From Bradyrhizobium sp. SZCCT0153 (GTDB lineage Bacteria > Pseudomonadota > Alphaproteobacteria > Rhizobiales > Xanthobacteraceae), in assembly GCF_018129995.1 (NCBI RefSeq), contig NZ_JAFCKS010000001.1:593001-657000 (forward strand): DNA of 64,000 nt. Reading direction: 5' to 3'. The notes beneath the pieces are model-generated. The model made no database searches. It had not been told where the DNA came from and was given only the letters and a program-made list of their open reading frames with translations. Below, piece by piece: positions 18,027 through 26,768 of this stretch. Position 1 is the first letter of the stretch. Every line of letters starts with the position of its first letter. A program made the translations under genes and the position numbers.

Positions 18027-18632
18027 ATGCGACTCTTTGTTGGGCTCGGCAATCCCGGCGCGAAATACGCACGTAACCGGCACAATATCGGCTTCATGGC
18101 CGTCGACGAGATCGCGCGGCATCATGGTTTCGCACCATGGCGCCGCAGGTTTCAGGGCGAGACCTCGGAGGGAACGCTCGGCACCGAGCGCGTGATCCTG
18201 CTCAAGCCGACGACCTACATGAACGATTCCGGCCGCGCAGTGCAGGAGGCGGCAAGCTTCTTCAAGATCGCACCGGCCGACGTCACAGTGTTCCATGACG
18301 AGCTCGAACTGCCGCCGGGCAAGGTGCGGGTGAAGATCGGCGGCGGCATCGCCGGCCACAACGGCCTGCGTTCGATCTCGGCGCATATCGGCAACGACTA
18401 TCGGCGGGTGCGGCTCGGCATCGGTCATCCCGGCGTCAAGGAGCTGGTGCACGGCCACGTTCTGTCGGACTTCGCCAAGGCCGACAACGAATGGGTGGTG
18501 ACGCTCTGCGAGGCGGTGGCCGAGCACGCGGCATTGGTTGCCAAGGGCACGGACGCGACCTTCGCCAACAGGGTTCATCTCGCCATGCAGGCGAAGGGGT
18601 TTTTGACCAAGGACGACAACGGCAAGGAATAA
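18027..18632 (+). CDS. pth: Peptidyl-tRNA hydrolase
   Basis: Frees tRNA from prematurely released peptidyl-tRNA. 201 residues. The active-site region [20 protein letters not shown] has N9 and H19; [34 protein letters not shown] and GHNGLRSI complete the family pattern. It sits between rplY and ychF with short gaps, likely a single transcript. Confidence 0.97.
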   Translation: MRLFVGLGNPGAKYARNRHNIGFMAVDEIARHHGFAPWRRRFQGETSEGTLGTERVILLKPTTYMNDSGRAVQEAASFFKIAPADVTVFHDELELPPGKVRVKIGGGIAGHNGLRSISAHIGNDYRRVRLGIGHPGVKELVHGHVLSDFAKADNEWVVTLCEAVAEHAALVAKGTDATFANRVHLAMQAKGFLTKDDNGKE

Positions 18633-18637
18633 CGCTC

Positions 18638-19735
18638 GTGGGATTTAAATGCGGGATCGTCGGGTTGCCCAATGTCGGCAAGTCGACCTTGTTCAATGCG
18701 CTGACCGAGACGGCCGCGGCGCAAGCCGCCAACTATCCGTTCTGCACCATCGAGCCGAATGTCGGCGAGGTCGCCGTGCCGGATCCGCGGCTCGACAAGC
18801 TTGCGGCGATCGCCAAGTCCGGACAGATCATCCCGACGCGGCTCACCTTCGTCGACATCGCCGGCCTCGTGCGCGGCGCTTCCAAGGGCGAAGGCCTCGG
18901 CAACCAGTTCCTCGCCAACATCCGCGAGGTCGACGCCATAGCGCATGTCGTGCGCTGCTTCGAGGATTCCGACATCACCCATGTCGAGGGCAAGATCGCC
19001 CCGCTCGCCGACATCGAGACCATCGAGACCGAGTTGATGCTCGCCGACCTCGACAGCCTCGAGAAGCGCGTCGACAACCTCTCCAAGAAGGCCAAGGGCA
19101 ACGACAAGGACGCCAAGGAGCAGCTCGACCTCGTCAACCGCACGCTGGTGCTGCTGCGCGAGGGCAAGCCGGCGCGGCTCGTCGAGCGCAAGGCGGAGGA
19201 GGGGCGTGCCTTCGGGATGCTCGGCCTGCTGTCGTCCAAGCCCGTGCTCTACGTCTGCAACGTCGAGGAAAGCTCGGCCGCCACGGGCAATTCGTTCTCC
19301 AGGGCGGTGCAGGACCAGGCCGCCAAGGAAGGCGCCATCGCCGTCGTCATCTCGGCAAAGATCGAATCCGAGATCGCCACCATTTCGCGTGAAGAACGCG
19401 CCGACTTCCTGGAGACGCTGGGCCTCGAGGAGGCCGGCCTCGATCGCCTGATCCGCGCCGGCTACACGCTGCTCGACCTCATCACCTATTTCACGGTGGG
19501 CCCGAAGGAAGCGCGCGCCTGGACCATCCATCGCGGCACCAAGGCGCCGGGGGCGGCCGGCGTGATCCACACCGACTTCGAGAAGGGGTTCATCCGCGCC
19601 GAGACCATCGCGTATGAGGACTACGTCGCACTGAACGGTGAAGCCGGTGCCCGCGACGCCGGCAAGCTGCGCCTCGAAGGCAAGGAATACGTCGTCGCCG
19701 ACGGCGACGTGATGCATTTCAGGTTCAATACGTAA
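18638..19735 (+). CDS. ychF: Redox-regulated ATPase/ribosome-associated YchF (OLA1)
   Basis: 365-residue Obg-family P-loop protein that prefers ATP and binds the ribosome. G1 [16 protein letters not shown]3 [20 protein letters not shown], the coiled-coil insert and the C-terminal TGS domain ([34 protein letters not shown]) are all present. The start is GTG at 18638, 5 nt after the pth stop; the frame stays open upstream inside pth but that part is not YchF. rplY-pth-ychF is a conserved neighbourhood. Confidence 0.96.
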   Translation: MGFKCGIVGLPNVGKSTLFNALTETAAAQAANYPFCTIEPNVGEVAVPDPRLDKLAAIAKSGQIIPTRLTFVDIAGLVRGASKGEGLGNQFLANIREVDAIAHVVRCFEDSDITHVEGKIAPLADIETIETELMLADLDSLEKRVDNLSKKAKGNDKDAKEQLDLVNRTLVLLREGKPARLVERKAEEGRAFGMLGLLSSKPVLYVCNVEESSAATGNSFSRAVQDQAAKEGAIAVVISAKIESEIATISREERADFLETLGLEEAGLDRLIRAGYTLLDLITYFTVGPKEARAWTIHRGTKAPGAAGVIHTDFEKGFIRAETIAYEDYVALNGEAGARDAGKLRLEGKEYVVADGDVMHFRFNT

Positions 19736-19753
19736 GACGCTGGCCGCAGTGCC

Positions 19754-19838
19754 GTAGGGTGGGCGAAGCGTGCCCACCACGTCACCCTTATCTCGCGAAA
19801 GATGGTGGGCACGGCGCTTTGCGCCTTTGCCACCCTAC
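19754..19838. repeat. Intergenic repeat, family C
   Basis: Outer arms GTAGGGTGGGCGAAGCG and GCGCCTTTGCCACCCTAC enclose inner arms CGTGCCCACCA and TGGTGGGCACG, between the convergent ychF and DUF4282 genes. It is the second copy of the 9678 element. Confidence 0.85.
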
Positions 19839-19854
19839 AGCGCCGCCACCCGCC

Positions 19855-20151
19855 TCACCGCAATCCGCCGCCCTGGTCCCGGATCGCGCCGAGATGCTCG
19901 TTGATGCGGAAGATGATCAGGATCAGCTCTGCGACGATGCGCGAGAACACGATTCCGACGACGACGCTCGCGATCGACGACAGCAGCATCAGGAAGCCGC
20001 CGAACGGGCTGATCGCCATCATCGCGAGGCCGGAGAAGATGCCGGAGAGGCCGAACAGGCAGATCAGCGCGATCACCAGCCAGTAGAAGGTCTTGATGAT
20101 TGTCGGCGTGATGAAGCGGTCCCACTGAAACAGGTCGCTGAATGAAAACAT
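19855..20151 (-). CDS. DUF4282 small membrane protein
   Basis: 98 residues with two long hydrophobic helices (IIKTFYWLVIALICLFGLSG and GGFLMLLSSIASVVVGIVFS). The short N-terminal FSFSDLFQWDRFITP and the C-terminal RIVAELILIIFRINEHL are typical of DUF4282. Inner-membrane protein of unknown role. ATG 20151 has GGGGAGAG just upstream; a longer frame from 20181 is less likely. Confidence 0.85.
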   Translation of the reverse strand: MFSFSDLFQWDRFITPTIIKTFYWLVIALICLFGLSGIFSGLAMMAISPFGGFLMLLSSIASVVVGIVFSRIVAELILIIFRINEHLGAIRDQGGGLR

Positions 20152-20332
20152 CGCTCTCCCCAAGCCAAATCGAGGCTCCAAACCGGGCCTTGCAGGAAAA
20201 TCCTGGCCCTCGGTTGATCCGACTCAAGACCAACGCCGGCGCGCCGAATGTAGCACGAGCCATGCGGGCCGGCGGGTTGAGATTGCCGCAAAGTGCGGCC
20301 ACAATCTGTCATTCCCTCAAACCTCTCCCACG

Positions 20333-20785
20333 ATGACCCTGACCTTCGAAGATTTTCCGCCCGGCCGTTACGGAACATTCGGCCCGCGCCATGTCACTCG
20401 CGACGAGATCCTGGCGTTCGCTGCCGAGTTCGATCCGCAGCCGATGCACCTGGACGAGGACGCCGCCGGCAAAAGCATGCTGCGCGGCCTGTCCGGCTCG
20501 GGCTGGCACCTCTGCTCGCTGATGATGCGGATGATGGCTGACGGCTTCATTATCCGGGCCGCTTCGCTGGGATCTCCCGGCGTCGATGAAGTGCGGTGGT
20601 TGTCGCCGCTCAGGCCCGGTGACGACCTCATGCTCGACGTCGATGTGCTGGAGGCGCGCGGATCGAAGAGCCGCCCGGAGCTCGGCATCGTCAAGTTCAA
20701 ATGCACCGCGCGCAACGCGGCGGGGCAGGCGCTGTGCGAGATGACCTCGCCGATCCTGATCAAGCGGCGCGAGGGGGCGGTCTGA
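20333..20785 (+). CDS. MaoC-like dehydratase (first of a pair)
   Basis: A 150-residue hotdog protein of the MaoC/(R)-enoyl-CoA hydratase family. The catalytic-type motif is EFDPQPMHLDEDAAGKSMLR, followed by GLSGSGWHLCSLMMRMM. DEVRWLSPLRPGDDLMLDVD and ALCEMTSPILI complete it. The stop overlaps the start of the next, homologous gene (TGATG), so the two are translated together and may form a heterodimer, as some MaoC pairs do. Substrate unknown. Confidence 0.88.
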   Translation: MTLTFEDFPPGRYGTFGPRHVTRDEILAFAAEFDPQPMHLDEDAAGKSMLRGLSGSGWHLCSLMMRMMADGFIIRAASLGSPGVDEVRWLSPLRPGDDLMLDVDVLEARGSKSRPELGIVKFKCTARNAAGQALCEMTSPILIKRREGAV

Positions 20786-21267
20786 TGCCGTTCTTCGAGG
20801 AGATCGAGATCGGGCACCGCCGCGAGATCGGCGCCTATACGTTCACGGCGGAGTCGATCAAGAGTTTCGCCGCAAAGTTCGATCCGCAGCGTTTTCACCT
20901 CGACGAGGAGGAGGGCAGGAACTCGCTGTTCGGCGGGCTCGCGGCCTCGGGCTGGCATGTCGGCTCGGCCTGCATGAGCCTGCTTGTCGCCGACGGCCAG
21001 CGTCTGGCGCGGGAGGCCGCTTCGCGCGGCGAGGAGGTCGCGGTGTGGGGCCCGTCGCCGGGCTTTCGCGACCTGCGCTGGATCAGACCGGTGCTTGCCG
21101 GCGACACCGTCGCTTACGTCAACGTCGTGATCGACAAGCGCAGCTCCGCCTCGCGCCCCGGCTGGGGCATTTTGAGCGCCCGCACCACCGGCACCAACCA
21201 GCGCGGCGAGGAGGTCTATTCGATCACCGCCAGCGCCTTCGTGCCGAAGCGCCCGAAGGACGATTAG
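20785..21267 (+). CDS. MaoC-like dehydratase (second of a pair)
   Basis: 160 residues, clearly homologous to the gene before it: KFDPQRFHLDEEEGRNSLFG then GLAASGWHVGSACMSLLV, DLRWIRPVLAGDTVAYVNVV and VYSITASAFVPKRP. The ATG shares bases with the preceding stop codon. A tandem duplication that has diverged. Both copies keep the D-x4-H hydratase-type motif, so neither is obviously inactive. Confidence 0.88.
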   Translation: MPFFEEIEIGHRREIGAYTFTAESIKSFAAKFDPQRFHLDEEEGRNSLFGGLAASGWHVGSACMSLLVADGQRLAREAASRGEEVAVWGPSPGFRDLRWIRPVLAGDTVAYVNVVIDKRSSASRPGWGILSARTTGTNQRGEEVYSITASAFVPKRPKDD

Positions 21268-21466
21268 ATCTGTTCCAGGATGAACGGTCCAAATGAGTGC
21301 GTGAGTGTTGCCCGCGCGCTATGGACGCGATTCCGGACGGCTGCCATAAGCCTGCGCAACATGGTTACCCGCGAAGCAATTGGGGGAACCATCGAGTTGC
21401 TAACCAATTATGAACCTGTCGCTGTCTAATTGAACCAATTGGGCAGAGTACAGGGGAACGAGGACC

Positions 21467-21613
21467 ATGGCAGACCGCGGCGCACTCAAGCTGGTCGGAT
21501 TCATCTTTGCTACCGCGACGCTGGCCGTGATGCTGGTCGCCGGCATGGTGGTGAAGGGCTATGCCGATGGCGGCTACACCCTGGAAGCCTCGACCGTGGA
21601 AGCCGCCCGGTAA
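21467..21613 (+). CDS. Small single-pass membrane protein (48 residues)
   Basis: Begins MADRGALKLVGFIFATATLA, then VMLVAGMVVKGYADGG, and ends TLEASTVEAAR. One hydrophobic helix at about residues 10-29; the C-terminal part probably faces the periplasm. GAGG and AGGA lie before the ATG. Followed by a hairpin shared with a convergent small membrane protein gene. Function unknown. Confidence 0.6.
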   Translation: MADRGALKLVGFIFATATLAVMLVAGMVVKGYADGGYTLEASTVEAAR

Positions 21614-21629
21614 GATCTCGTTAATTCTT

Positions 21630-21650
21630 CGGGGCCGGCATCGGGCCCCG
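21630..21650. terminator. Hairpin between convergent small genes
   Basis: CGGGGCC-GGCATCG-GGCCCCG, a 7-bp stem, lies 17 nt after the stop of the 48-residue gene and 3 nt from the stop of the convergent gene. No strong T-tract, so termination is only probable. Confidence 0.4.
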
Positions 21651-21652
21651 CT

Positions 21653-21790
21653 TCAGCGGCTATAGACGAACGCCAGGATCGCGATCGCAACCGCCAGCAA
21701 TCCGACAAAACGCATCATGATCGTGCCGAACTGGTTCGGCGCGGGCCGCAGCGGTATGGGGTCGGTATTGTCGGGCCGAATGCTTTCCAT
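21653..21790 (-). CDS. Small single-pass membrane protein (45 residues)
   Basis: MESIRPDNTDPIPLRPAPNQ then FGTIMMRFVGLLAVAIAILA and FVYSR. A proline-rich cytosolic lead and one C-terminal membrane helix, so likely tail-anchored. AGGGGA is placed 8 nt before the ATG. Convergent with the 48-residue gene across a shared hairpin. Function unknown. Confidence 0.55.
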   Translation of the reverse strand: MESIRPDNTDPIPLRPAPNQFGTIMMRFVGLLAVAIAILAFVYSR

Positions 21791-21949
21791 GAAATGTTCC
21801 CCTGAGGCCAATCGCAACAGGGACCGGCGCTGGGCATTGGTCGCCGTGGCGGCGCGGAAAGTTCAAGGCCGTCCGGGCGCGAGACCCCTCCAGAATCAAA
21901 ACCGCCGCGCTCCTTGCGGAACGCGGCGGCTGGTGATGCCTTCCAGTGA

Positions 21950-22372
21950 TCAGCTGTTGCGCAGGCCGTCGGCGGCGCGCTTCCACTGCGCGACGTTGTC
22001 GGCGATCATGCGGGTCGACTTCATTGCGGCCTGGCTGAGCTGGGCATAGCCGGAGATCTCGCGCTGGACGCGCTGGCCTTCGGCATGGAGCAGGTCGCGC
22101 AGGCTCTCGAGCTCGGAGATCAAGTTCTCGATCTCGGCGAGCGAGGTGCCGGCGACGCGCTGGATCAGCGAATTGACGTTGGTGACGGTGGCTTCCGCGC
22201 TCGGATCGAGCGGCGGCGCGTCCGTGGCGGTCGTGGCCGGGCGGCGCAGATAGGCGATGTCGTTGCGGACGAAATCGCGGATGCCGGCTTCGACTTCGGT
22301 CACGGCGGCAAGGTTGGTGTCGACCGTCTCGGTCTCGGTGGTTTCGGTCTTTTCCGGACGCATGGCGTTCAT
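21950..22372 (-). CDS. Conserved coiled-coil hypothetical protein
   Basis: 140 residues, acidic N-terminus rich in Thr/Glu (EKTETTETETVDTN), then mostly helical. SLAEIENLISELESLRDLLH and AEGQRVQREISGYAQLSQAA look like a coiled coil. No signal peptide or membrane segment. The C-terminal half loosely recalls phasin-like helical proteins, but I would not assign that. Alone on its strand between repeats and small membrane proteins. Confidence 0.65.
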   Translation of the reverse strand: MNAMRPEKTETTETETVDTNLAAVTEVEAGIRDFVRNDIAYLRRPATTATDAPPLDPSAEATVTNVNSLIQRVAGTSLAEIENLISELESLRDLLHAEGQRVQREISGYAQLSQAAMKSTRMIADNVAQWKRAADGLRNS

Positions 22373-22556
22373 CGTTTTCCCCTGTTCGCGTTGAGCGCAG
22401 CGCGAGTGTCCCCCGCACGACGACGTCAGTCAGGGACTAGGGCGTCGGATTTTGGCCGCAACTTGGCCGAGGTGCGGCAAGGGCGGTCCATTCGGGGGCT
22501 TTGCCGTGGCGTATGGTTACGAGAGTCTGAATGCCTGGCGCAGGGAAGAACCGATC

Positions 22557-22671
22557 CCCTCATGGTGAGGAGCGCGAAGCGCGTCTCGAACCATGCAGGC
22601 CCGGCTGCCGGAGCGGGGCCTCGATCCTTCGAGACGCGCGCGAGAGGCGCTCCTCATCAGGATGAGGGGAG
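22557..22671. repeat. Intergenic repeat, family B (double module)
   Basis: CCCCTCATGGTGAGGAGCGC-GAAGCGCGTCTCGAACCATG, then GATCCTTCGAGACGCGCGCG-AGAGGCGCTCCTCATCAGG, ending ATGAGGGG. The two ends are complementary, so the whole element can fold into one long hairpin of about 115 nt. Confidence 0.85.
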
Positions 22672-22686
22672 AGAGTGGTGCGCGGG

Positions 22687-23601
22687 CTACCAGCTCTTCT
22701 TGAAACCCGCGGTCAGGCTCTTGTTGATCGCCCCTTGCGAGGTCTCGCCGACCGAGCCGGACACCGTGACGTTGTCGAACAGCTTCTGCTCGGCGCCGAC
22801 CTTGCGCAGCCATTTGTCGTCGGTGGTCGACAGCGTCTGGCCGGCGGTGATGCTGGTGCCGGTGTCGGTGAGGGTGACCTTGGCGGACTGCTCGGTCTCG
22901 TAATTGCGCGTGACGTGCCCGCCGACGCCGGGCACCGCGGTGGTGCCCTGCTGGTTGACGCTGTAGCCGTTCTGGAGCGTCAGCGAGGTGTCGTCCGACA
23001 GCGGCACCGATTTGATCAGGGACGCCCCGAGCTTGCTTTGCTCGGCGCCGGGATCGACACGGGCCTCCACCGCGGTCTTGTCCCAGATCGCGCCCGCGCC
23101 CGGCGCGGTCGCGGCTGCCCAGGCGCTGCCGGAGGATTGCGGCAGGTTGCCGCCGTTGGTGGCCTTCTGCGCCAGCAGCTCGGACATCGTCCGCGGCTCG
23201 CTCGCCACCGTCATGTCGGCGCCGATGCGGGCGTCCCAGAACGAGGAGACCGACTGCTTCACCGTCACCGCCGAGGAGCCGTTGGCATTGGCGTTGGACG
23301 ACCAGTTCAGCCCGTCATTGGCGGCGGCCTGCGCGCGTTTCTTGGCGGCGATGATGTCGTTGAGCGTGCCGGCGTCGATCGCGAGCTGGCTCCAGTCGAG
23401 CTTGTCGACGTCGATGCCCTTCATCACGTCGGGATCGCTGACGTCGGGGGCTTCCGCCGCTTCGGTGTCCTCGTCAGGCGCGGTCGCGGCGGGGGAGAAG
23501 GGCGGAATGATCTGCGCCGACACCGTCAGCACCGATCCCAAAATGAACATGGCCGCCAGCACCGGCAGCCTGGTCCAGCCAAAACCTGTCGAGAATTCCA
23601 T
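22687..23601 (-). CDS. Exported protein of unknown function
   Basis: 304 residues with a Sec signal peptide (LPVLAAMFILGSVLTVSAQ) and an acidic region DEDTEAAEAPDVSDPD. The C-terminal half has alternating short motifs (SLTLQNGYSVNQQ, AKVTLTDTGTSITAGQTLS, NVTVSGSVGETSQ) that look like beta strands and end in an aromatic residue (KSW), as outer-membrane barrels often do. Secreted or outer-membrane; no family recognised. ATG 23601 is chosen because it gives the signal peptide; the frame is open further upstream without one. Confidence 0.7.
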   Translation of the reverse strand: MEFSTGFGWTRLPVLAAMFILGSVLTVSAQIIPPFSPAATAPDEDTEAAEAPDVSDPDVMKGIDVDKLDWSQLAIDAGTLNDIIAAKKRAQAAANDGLNWSSNANANGSSAVTVKQSVSSFWDARIGADMTVASEPRTMSELLAQKATNGGNLPQSSGSAWAAATAPGAGAIWDKTAVEARVDPGAEQSKLGASLIKSVPLSDDTSLTLQNGYSVNQQGTTAVPGVGGHVTRNYETEQSAKVTLTDTGTSITAGQTLSTTDDKWLRKVGAEQKLFDNVTVSGSVGETSQGAINKSLTAGFKKSW

Positions 23602-23871
23602 CGTCCTGCCCGCGAACCCCGGCGCATGCCTTCCGATATTATATATCGGCCTTCGGTGATGACCATGCGCCATTCCGCACGAAACATGTTGATCCATCGG
23701 TGCGAAATTGTGGCGGCTCGCGCCGCGGACGCGAACCAACGGGCCGCGCGAAGGGCGCGCGCCCGATGACGAGCTTCTCCACGACGGCATCCGGCGGGGC
23801 TGGAGGCCAGGACGCGTCGCGGGGAGCATCAGTCAATCGGTCCCGGAAAGCGGGGCCCGTTGGCGTCCCCC

Positions 23872-24312
23872 TCAGCCGACGCTGCTCATCTTCGGCAGAT
23901 GAATGGCGCGGCCGAGTGCCTGCTCGACCAGGTCGAACGTGTCGATCAGCACGCGCATGCTGATCAGCCTGCCCGCCCTGAACTGGGCGAACTGCGCGAC
24001 CCGCAAGCTGATCGGCTTGTTGGAATCCAGCGCCGTCAGCGAATAGCGCAGCATCGAGGCGGCGGAATCGACGCCGAGCATGATGCTCTCGCGGTCGAAG
24101 CGGCGGACCTGGAAATTGTCGGCGAGCTGGCGGATGACGTCGAGCACGGAATCCTTGCCCTGGCGCGCGCCGAGGAACGGAAACATGTCGATCGGGCCGT
24201 ACAGCGCCCACTCGACGTCCTCGTCGATCAGGGCCTCGATGTCCTCGAAATGCCTGTCGTTGATCGCGCGGTGCAACGCGCGCGAGAAACGCCAGAGGCT
24301 GTGCTCTGTCAT
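23872..24312 (-). CDS. NTF2-like/SnoaL-fold protein A
   Basis: 146 residues of the nuclear-transport-factor-2-like cone fold: LHRAINDRHFEDIEALIDED, VEWALYGPIDMFPFLGARQG, ISLRVAQFAQFRAGRLISMR and VLIDTFDLVEQALGR. Many relatives are small enzymes or ligand binders (ketosteroid isomerase, SnoaL). It resembles the next gene upstream (24515-24967) in length and motif order, so the two probably arose by duplication. No catalytic residues can be assigned. Confidence 0.75.
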   Translation of the reverse strand: MTEHSLWRFSRALHRAINDRHFEDIEALIDEDVEWALYGPIDMFPFLGARQGKDSVLDVIRQLADNFQVRRFDRESIMLGVDSAASMLRYSLTALDSNKPISLRVAQFAQFRAGRLISMRVLIDTFDLVEQALGRAIHLPKMSSVG

Positions 24313-24338
24313 TTTGGGCAGTCCTGACGCTGGCTTGC

Positions 24339-24381
24339 GAAAAACGAAAAACAACCCCGCGCACGGCAAAGTGCCGCGGGG
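24339..24381 (-). terminator. Rho-independent terminator, minus strand
   Basis: Read on the minus strand: CCCCGCGGCAC-TTTGCC-GTGCGCGGGG followed by TTGTTTTTCGTTTTT. It would end transcription from the 24515-24967 gene about 135 nt after its stop and before the next gene's start. Confidence 0.65.
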
Positions 24382-24514
24382 CCGCTCAACTCATTTGTAT
24401 ACGAACAAAATACCAGATTTCGGCCAAAACGCAATTCACGTTTTTGCAATGCACAATTGATCGCAGTGTGTGGGATTTACAATAGAACCCCGTATTTTCC
24501 CGGTCCCGGCGGTC

Positions 24515-24967
24515 CTACGCCCCGTCCGCCGGCGCGCCCACGATCAGCGGCCCGATCTCCCGCTCGAGCACCTGCTGCACCAGATCGTAGGAATCGATGA
24601 TCTCGCGGATCTGCGAGATCAGCCCGCCGCGCAGCGTGTAGAACACGGCCATGTCGAACTGCACGACGCGGTCGTTGCCGCGCTTCCTGAAATAGGTGTG
24701 CATGTAGGTCGCGACCGCGTCGCCCTCGGCGACGATGTGCGGCGTCTTGTAGCGAACCTCCGAATAGCGCGACCAGACCGTCTGCCACAGCGCGCGCAAT
24801 TCGGCCTTGCCGTGGCGCGGCACCATGTGCGGCAGCACGTCGATCGGCGCGTGCGTGAGGAAGTCGACGTCGTCGGTGCAGCAGGAGAGGGCGGCCTCGA
24901 TATCGCCGCCCGCAAAGGCGTCGAGCAGATGCAGCACGCGTTGCCTGTTCAGCGATTCGACCGTCAT
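24515..24967 (-). CDS. NTF2-like/SnoaL-fold protein B
   Basis: 150 residues. NRQRVLHLLDAFAGGDIEAA, VDFLTHAPIDVLPHMVPRHG, VRYKTPHIVAEGDAVATYMH and LISQIREIIDSYDLVQQVLE form the same fold and order as the gene at 23872-24312. No signal peptide. A probable terminator separates the two genes, so they are likely transcribed apart. Function unknown. Confidence 0.75.
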   Translation of the reverse strand: MTVESLNRQRVLHLLDAFAGGDIEAALSCCTDDVDFLTHAPIDVLPHMVPRHGKAELRALWQTVWSRYSEVRYKTPHIVAEGDAVATYMHTYFRKRGNDRVVQFDMAVFYTLRGGLISQIREIIDSYDLVQQVLEREIGPLIVGAPADGA

Positions 24968-25264
24968 GCTGCTCCCGCCCTCATCGGCTGCGGATTGCCA
25001 ACGCTATCGTGGGGTATGCCGATCCATCAATCCGCAAAAACACAGGGGGTCATTGCAGCTTATGACGCGCGAGCACAATGCCGCGTTCATGGGGTGCAAT
25101 TACGGGTTGTGCGCCTGTTCGCGTGCAAGAGTTCGAACAGACGTCGCGTCGGGGAGTGACGTTGCGCGCACACCGGAGGGCGCGCCTTGCCGGGTCTGCG
25201 CAAGGGAACCCGGACCCGCCTGCGCTCGTTGATAGCGGGACATCGCATCCGGAGACATCGATCC

Positions 25265-25507
25265 ATGAAATCCCCGCTTCTCGCCGTCACTGCCGCCCTT
25301 CTCATGCTCGGCGCAACCTCCGCTGCCAACGCCAAGGGCTGCATCAAGGGCGCCATCGTCGGCGGCGTCGCCGGCCACTATGCCGGCCATCACGGCGTCC
25401 TCGGAGCCGCCGCCGGCTGCCTCTACGGCCGGCACCATGCCAATGAGCAGGAGAAGCAGCGGCAACAGCAACAGCAGAGCCAGGTGAACGGGCAGGGCAA
25501 GCTGTAA
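25265..25507 (+). CDS. Small exported Gly/His/Gln-rich protein
   Basis: 80 residues. Sec signal peptide MKSPLLAVTAALLMLGATSA then ANA; the mature part has a glycine-zipper-like stretch (IKGAIVGGVAGHYAGHHGVL), two cysteines, and a C-terminal tail of glutamine repeats (QQQQQSQ). Periplasmic or surface. GGAG lies about 10 nt before the ATG. Glycine-zipper proteins often sit in membranes, but the role here is unknown. Confidence 0.7.
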   Translation: MKSPLLAVTAALLMLGATSAANAKGCIKGAIVGGVAGHYAGHHGVLGAAAGCLYGRHHANEQEKQRQQQQQSQVNGQGKL

Positions 25508-25593
25508 CGCTGTCGCCACCTTTCCACGCAGCTCGCGTCGTGGTAGCGAGACGTCGCGGCAACGGGCCGCGCTTCCAACCGATGGAGGGCGTC

Positions 25594-25835
25594 ATGCGCA
25601 AGTCTCGCGATCTCGAAAACCTCCCCAGCTTTCAGCATCACGCGTAAGCGGCGGAATTCATTCCCCTCGGAAACCCACGTCAAGCGGGGCAGCCGCGTCG
25701 TTCACGGCGACGTCGAGCTGACAGAAAAGCTCGGCCGCAACGACCTCTGCCCTTGCGGTTCCGGACGCAGGTTTCAAGGCCTGTTGCATGACCTCCGGCG
25801 CCCATGACGGCTCCAACCGCAAATACTACTTTTAG
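25594..25835 (+). pseudogene. SEC-C motif protein, broken by two +1 frameshifts
   Basis: In successive frames: [17 protein letters not shown], then [20 protein letters not shown] leading to the zinc motif [19 protein letters not shown], then [17 protein letters not shown] and TAG. The joints lie at about 25645 and 25789, each needing one base removed. Rejoined, the product is an ~80-residue SEC-C protein (C-P-C-x8-C-C zinc site). As written, the site is split, so the gene is decayed or the sequence carries errors. Confidence 0.7.
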
Positions 25836-25873
25836 GGAGTAGCCGTGGAAGCGCGGCGATCGCTCTCAACTCG

Positions 25874-25914
25874 TCGTTCCGGGGCGCGCGAAAGCGCGAG
25901 CCCGGAATCCATCA
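25874..25914. repeat. Palindromic repeat (GTTCCGGGGCGCGCGAAAGC...)
   Basis: GTTCCGGGGCGCGCGAAAGC then GCGAGCCCGGAATCC: outer TTCCGGG pairs with CCCGGAA and inner GCGC with GCGC. Intergenic, in front of the membrane paralogue pair. Confidence 0.6.
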
Positions 25915-26013
25915 CGCCCCTTGTTCCGCCAGTGAGGAGGGGCGTGACCCACCTCACATCGCCCCGCTACCATCGCGCCTAACGTCATTCCCATGTCATC
26001 AGGGAGACGTGCC

Positions 26014-26400
26014 ATGGCCGCCCTCGCCACCGCCAGAAAGTCCCGCCTGCACAACGCGCTCGAAGGCCTCGCGCTGACCGCGACGCTGCAGAGCTTCCCG
26101 ACCTTCGCCGCCGCCGCCTTCCTGCTCAAGCTGGTCGGCAACCACGACCTCGTCGGCGACCCCGGCGTCGCCATCTTCGTCGCCATCGCCTCGCTCGCCC
26201 ATGCGATGCTCGCGGTGACGTTCGGCCCGAGCTTCCCCGCAGTCTTCAAGACCGTCTACGAACCCAAATTTTTCGAGGCCCATCTGTCGCTCGCCGACAA
26301 GATCACGGCATGGCGCACCCAGCCCGTCGCCTCGCTCCAGCTCGTGACCATCGTGCTGCTGCTGTCGGTGATGGCCGTGGTGACGGCGAGCGTGGGGTGA
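26014..26400 (+). CDS. Small membrane protein, first of a tandem paralogue pair
   Basis: 128 residues with hydrophobic segments at LEGLALTATLQSFPTFAAAA, VAIFVAIASLAHAMLAVTFG and the C-terminal LVTIVLLLSVMAVVTASVG. A conserved cytosolic loop reads VYEPKFFEAHLSLADKITAW. The next gene repeats this plan (LEGFALTSILQGFPIFAAAS, EAQFFDASLSPSEKIARW). GGGAG precedes ATG 26014. Function unknown. Confidence 0.7.
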   Translation: MAALATARKSRLHNALEGLALTATLQSFPTFAAAAFLLKLVGNHDLVGDPGVAIFVAIASLAHAMLAVTFGPSFPAVFKTVYEPKFFEAHLSLADKITAWRTQPVASLQLVTIVLLLSVMAVVTASVG

Positions 26401-26407
26401 AGGTGCC

Positions 26408-26768
26408 ATGCTCTTCATCACCGCGCCAAAACCCGGTCCGCTCAACTGGCTCGAAGGTTTTGCGCTAACCTCAATCCTTCAGGGCTTCCCGATCTTCGCC
26501 GCCGCATCCCTGATGGTGAAGCTGCTGGGAGTCTACCGCGGCAGCAGTCCCGTGCTCACCATTGCATTGGCGTCGATCTTCTACGGCATTTTCGTCGTCT
26601 CGGTCGGATCGGCCTTCCCGAAGGTCAAGAGCGGCTACGAAGCGCAGTTTTTCGACGCCAGCCTGTCCCCCTCCGAGAAGATCGCCCGCTGGCGCGCAAA
26701 GCCCGCAACCTCGCTGCAGCTCATGGCATCAGTGGCTGCTGTCGCTGCTGGCGACGATCGCGGGGTGA
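26408..26768 (+). pseudogene. Second membrane paralogue, C-terminus frameshifted
   Basis: Homologous to the preceding gene up to KPATSLQLMAS. The frame then departs and reads on as a Cys/Arg/Pro-rich tail to 26878, into the uvrB 3' end. A +1 slip at about 26733 restores LLSLLATIAG and a stop at 26768, matching the hydrophobic C-terminus of the paralogue. So the last membrane segment is lost by one extra base, or the base is a sequencing error. Starts 8 nt after the first gene's stop. Confidence 0.6.

Noticed and set aside
22687..23601. Calling the exported protein an autotransporter or porin
   Set aside because: Only weak strand-like patterns; no passenger or barrel signature I can name.
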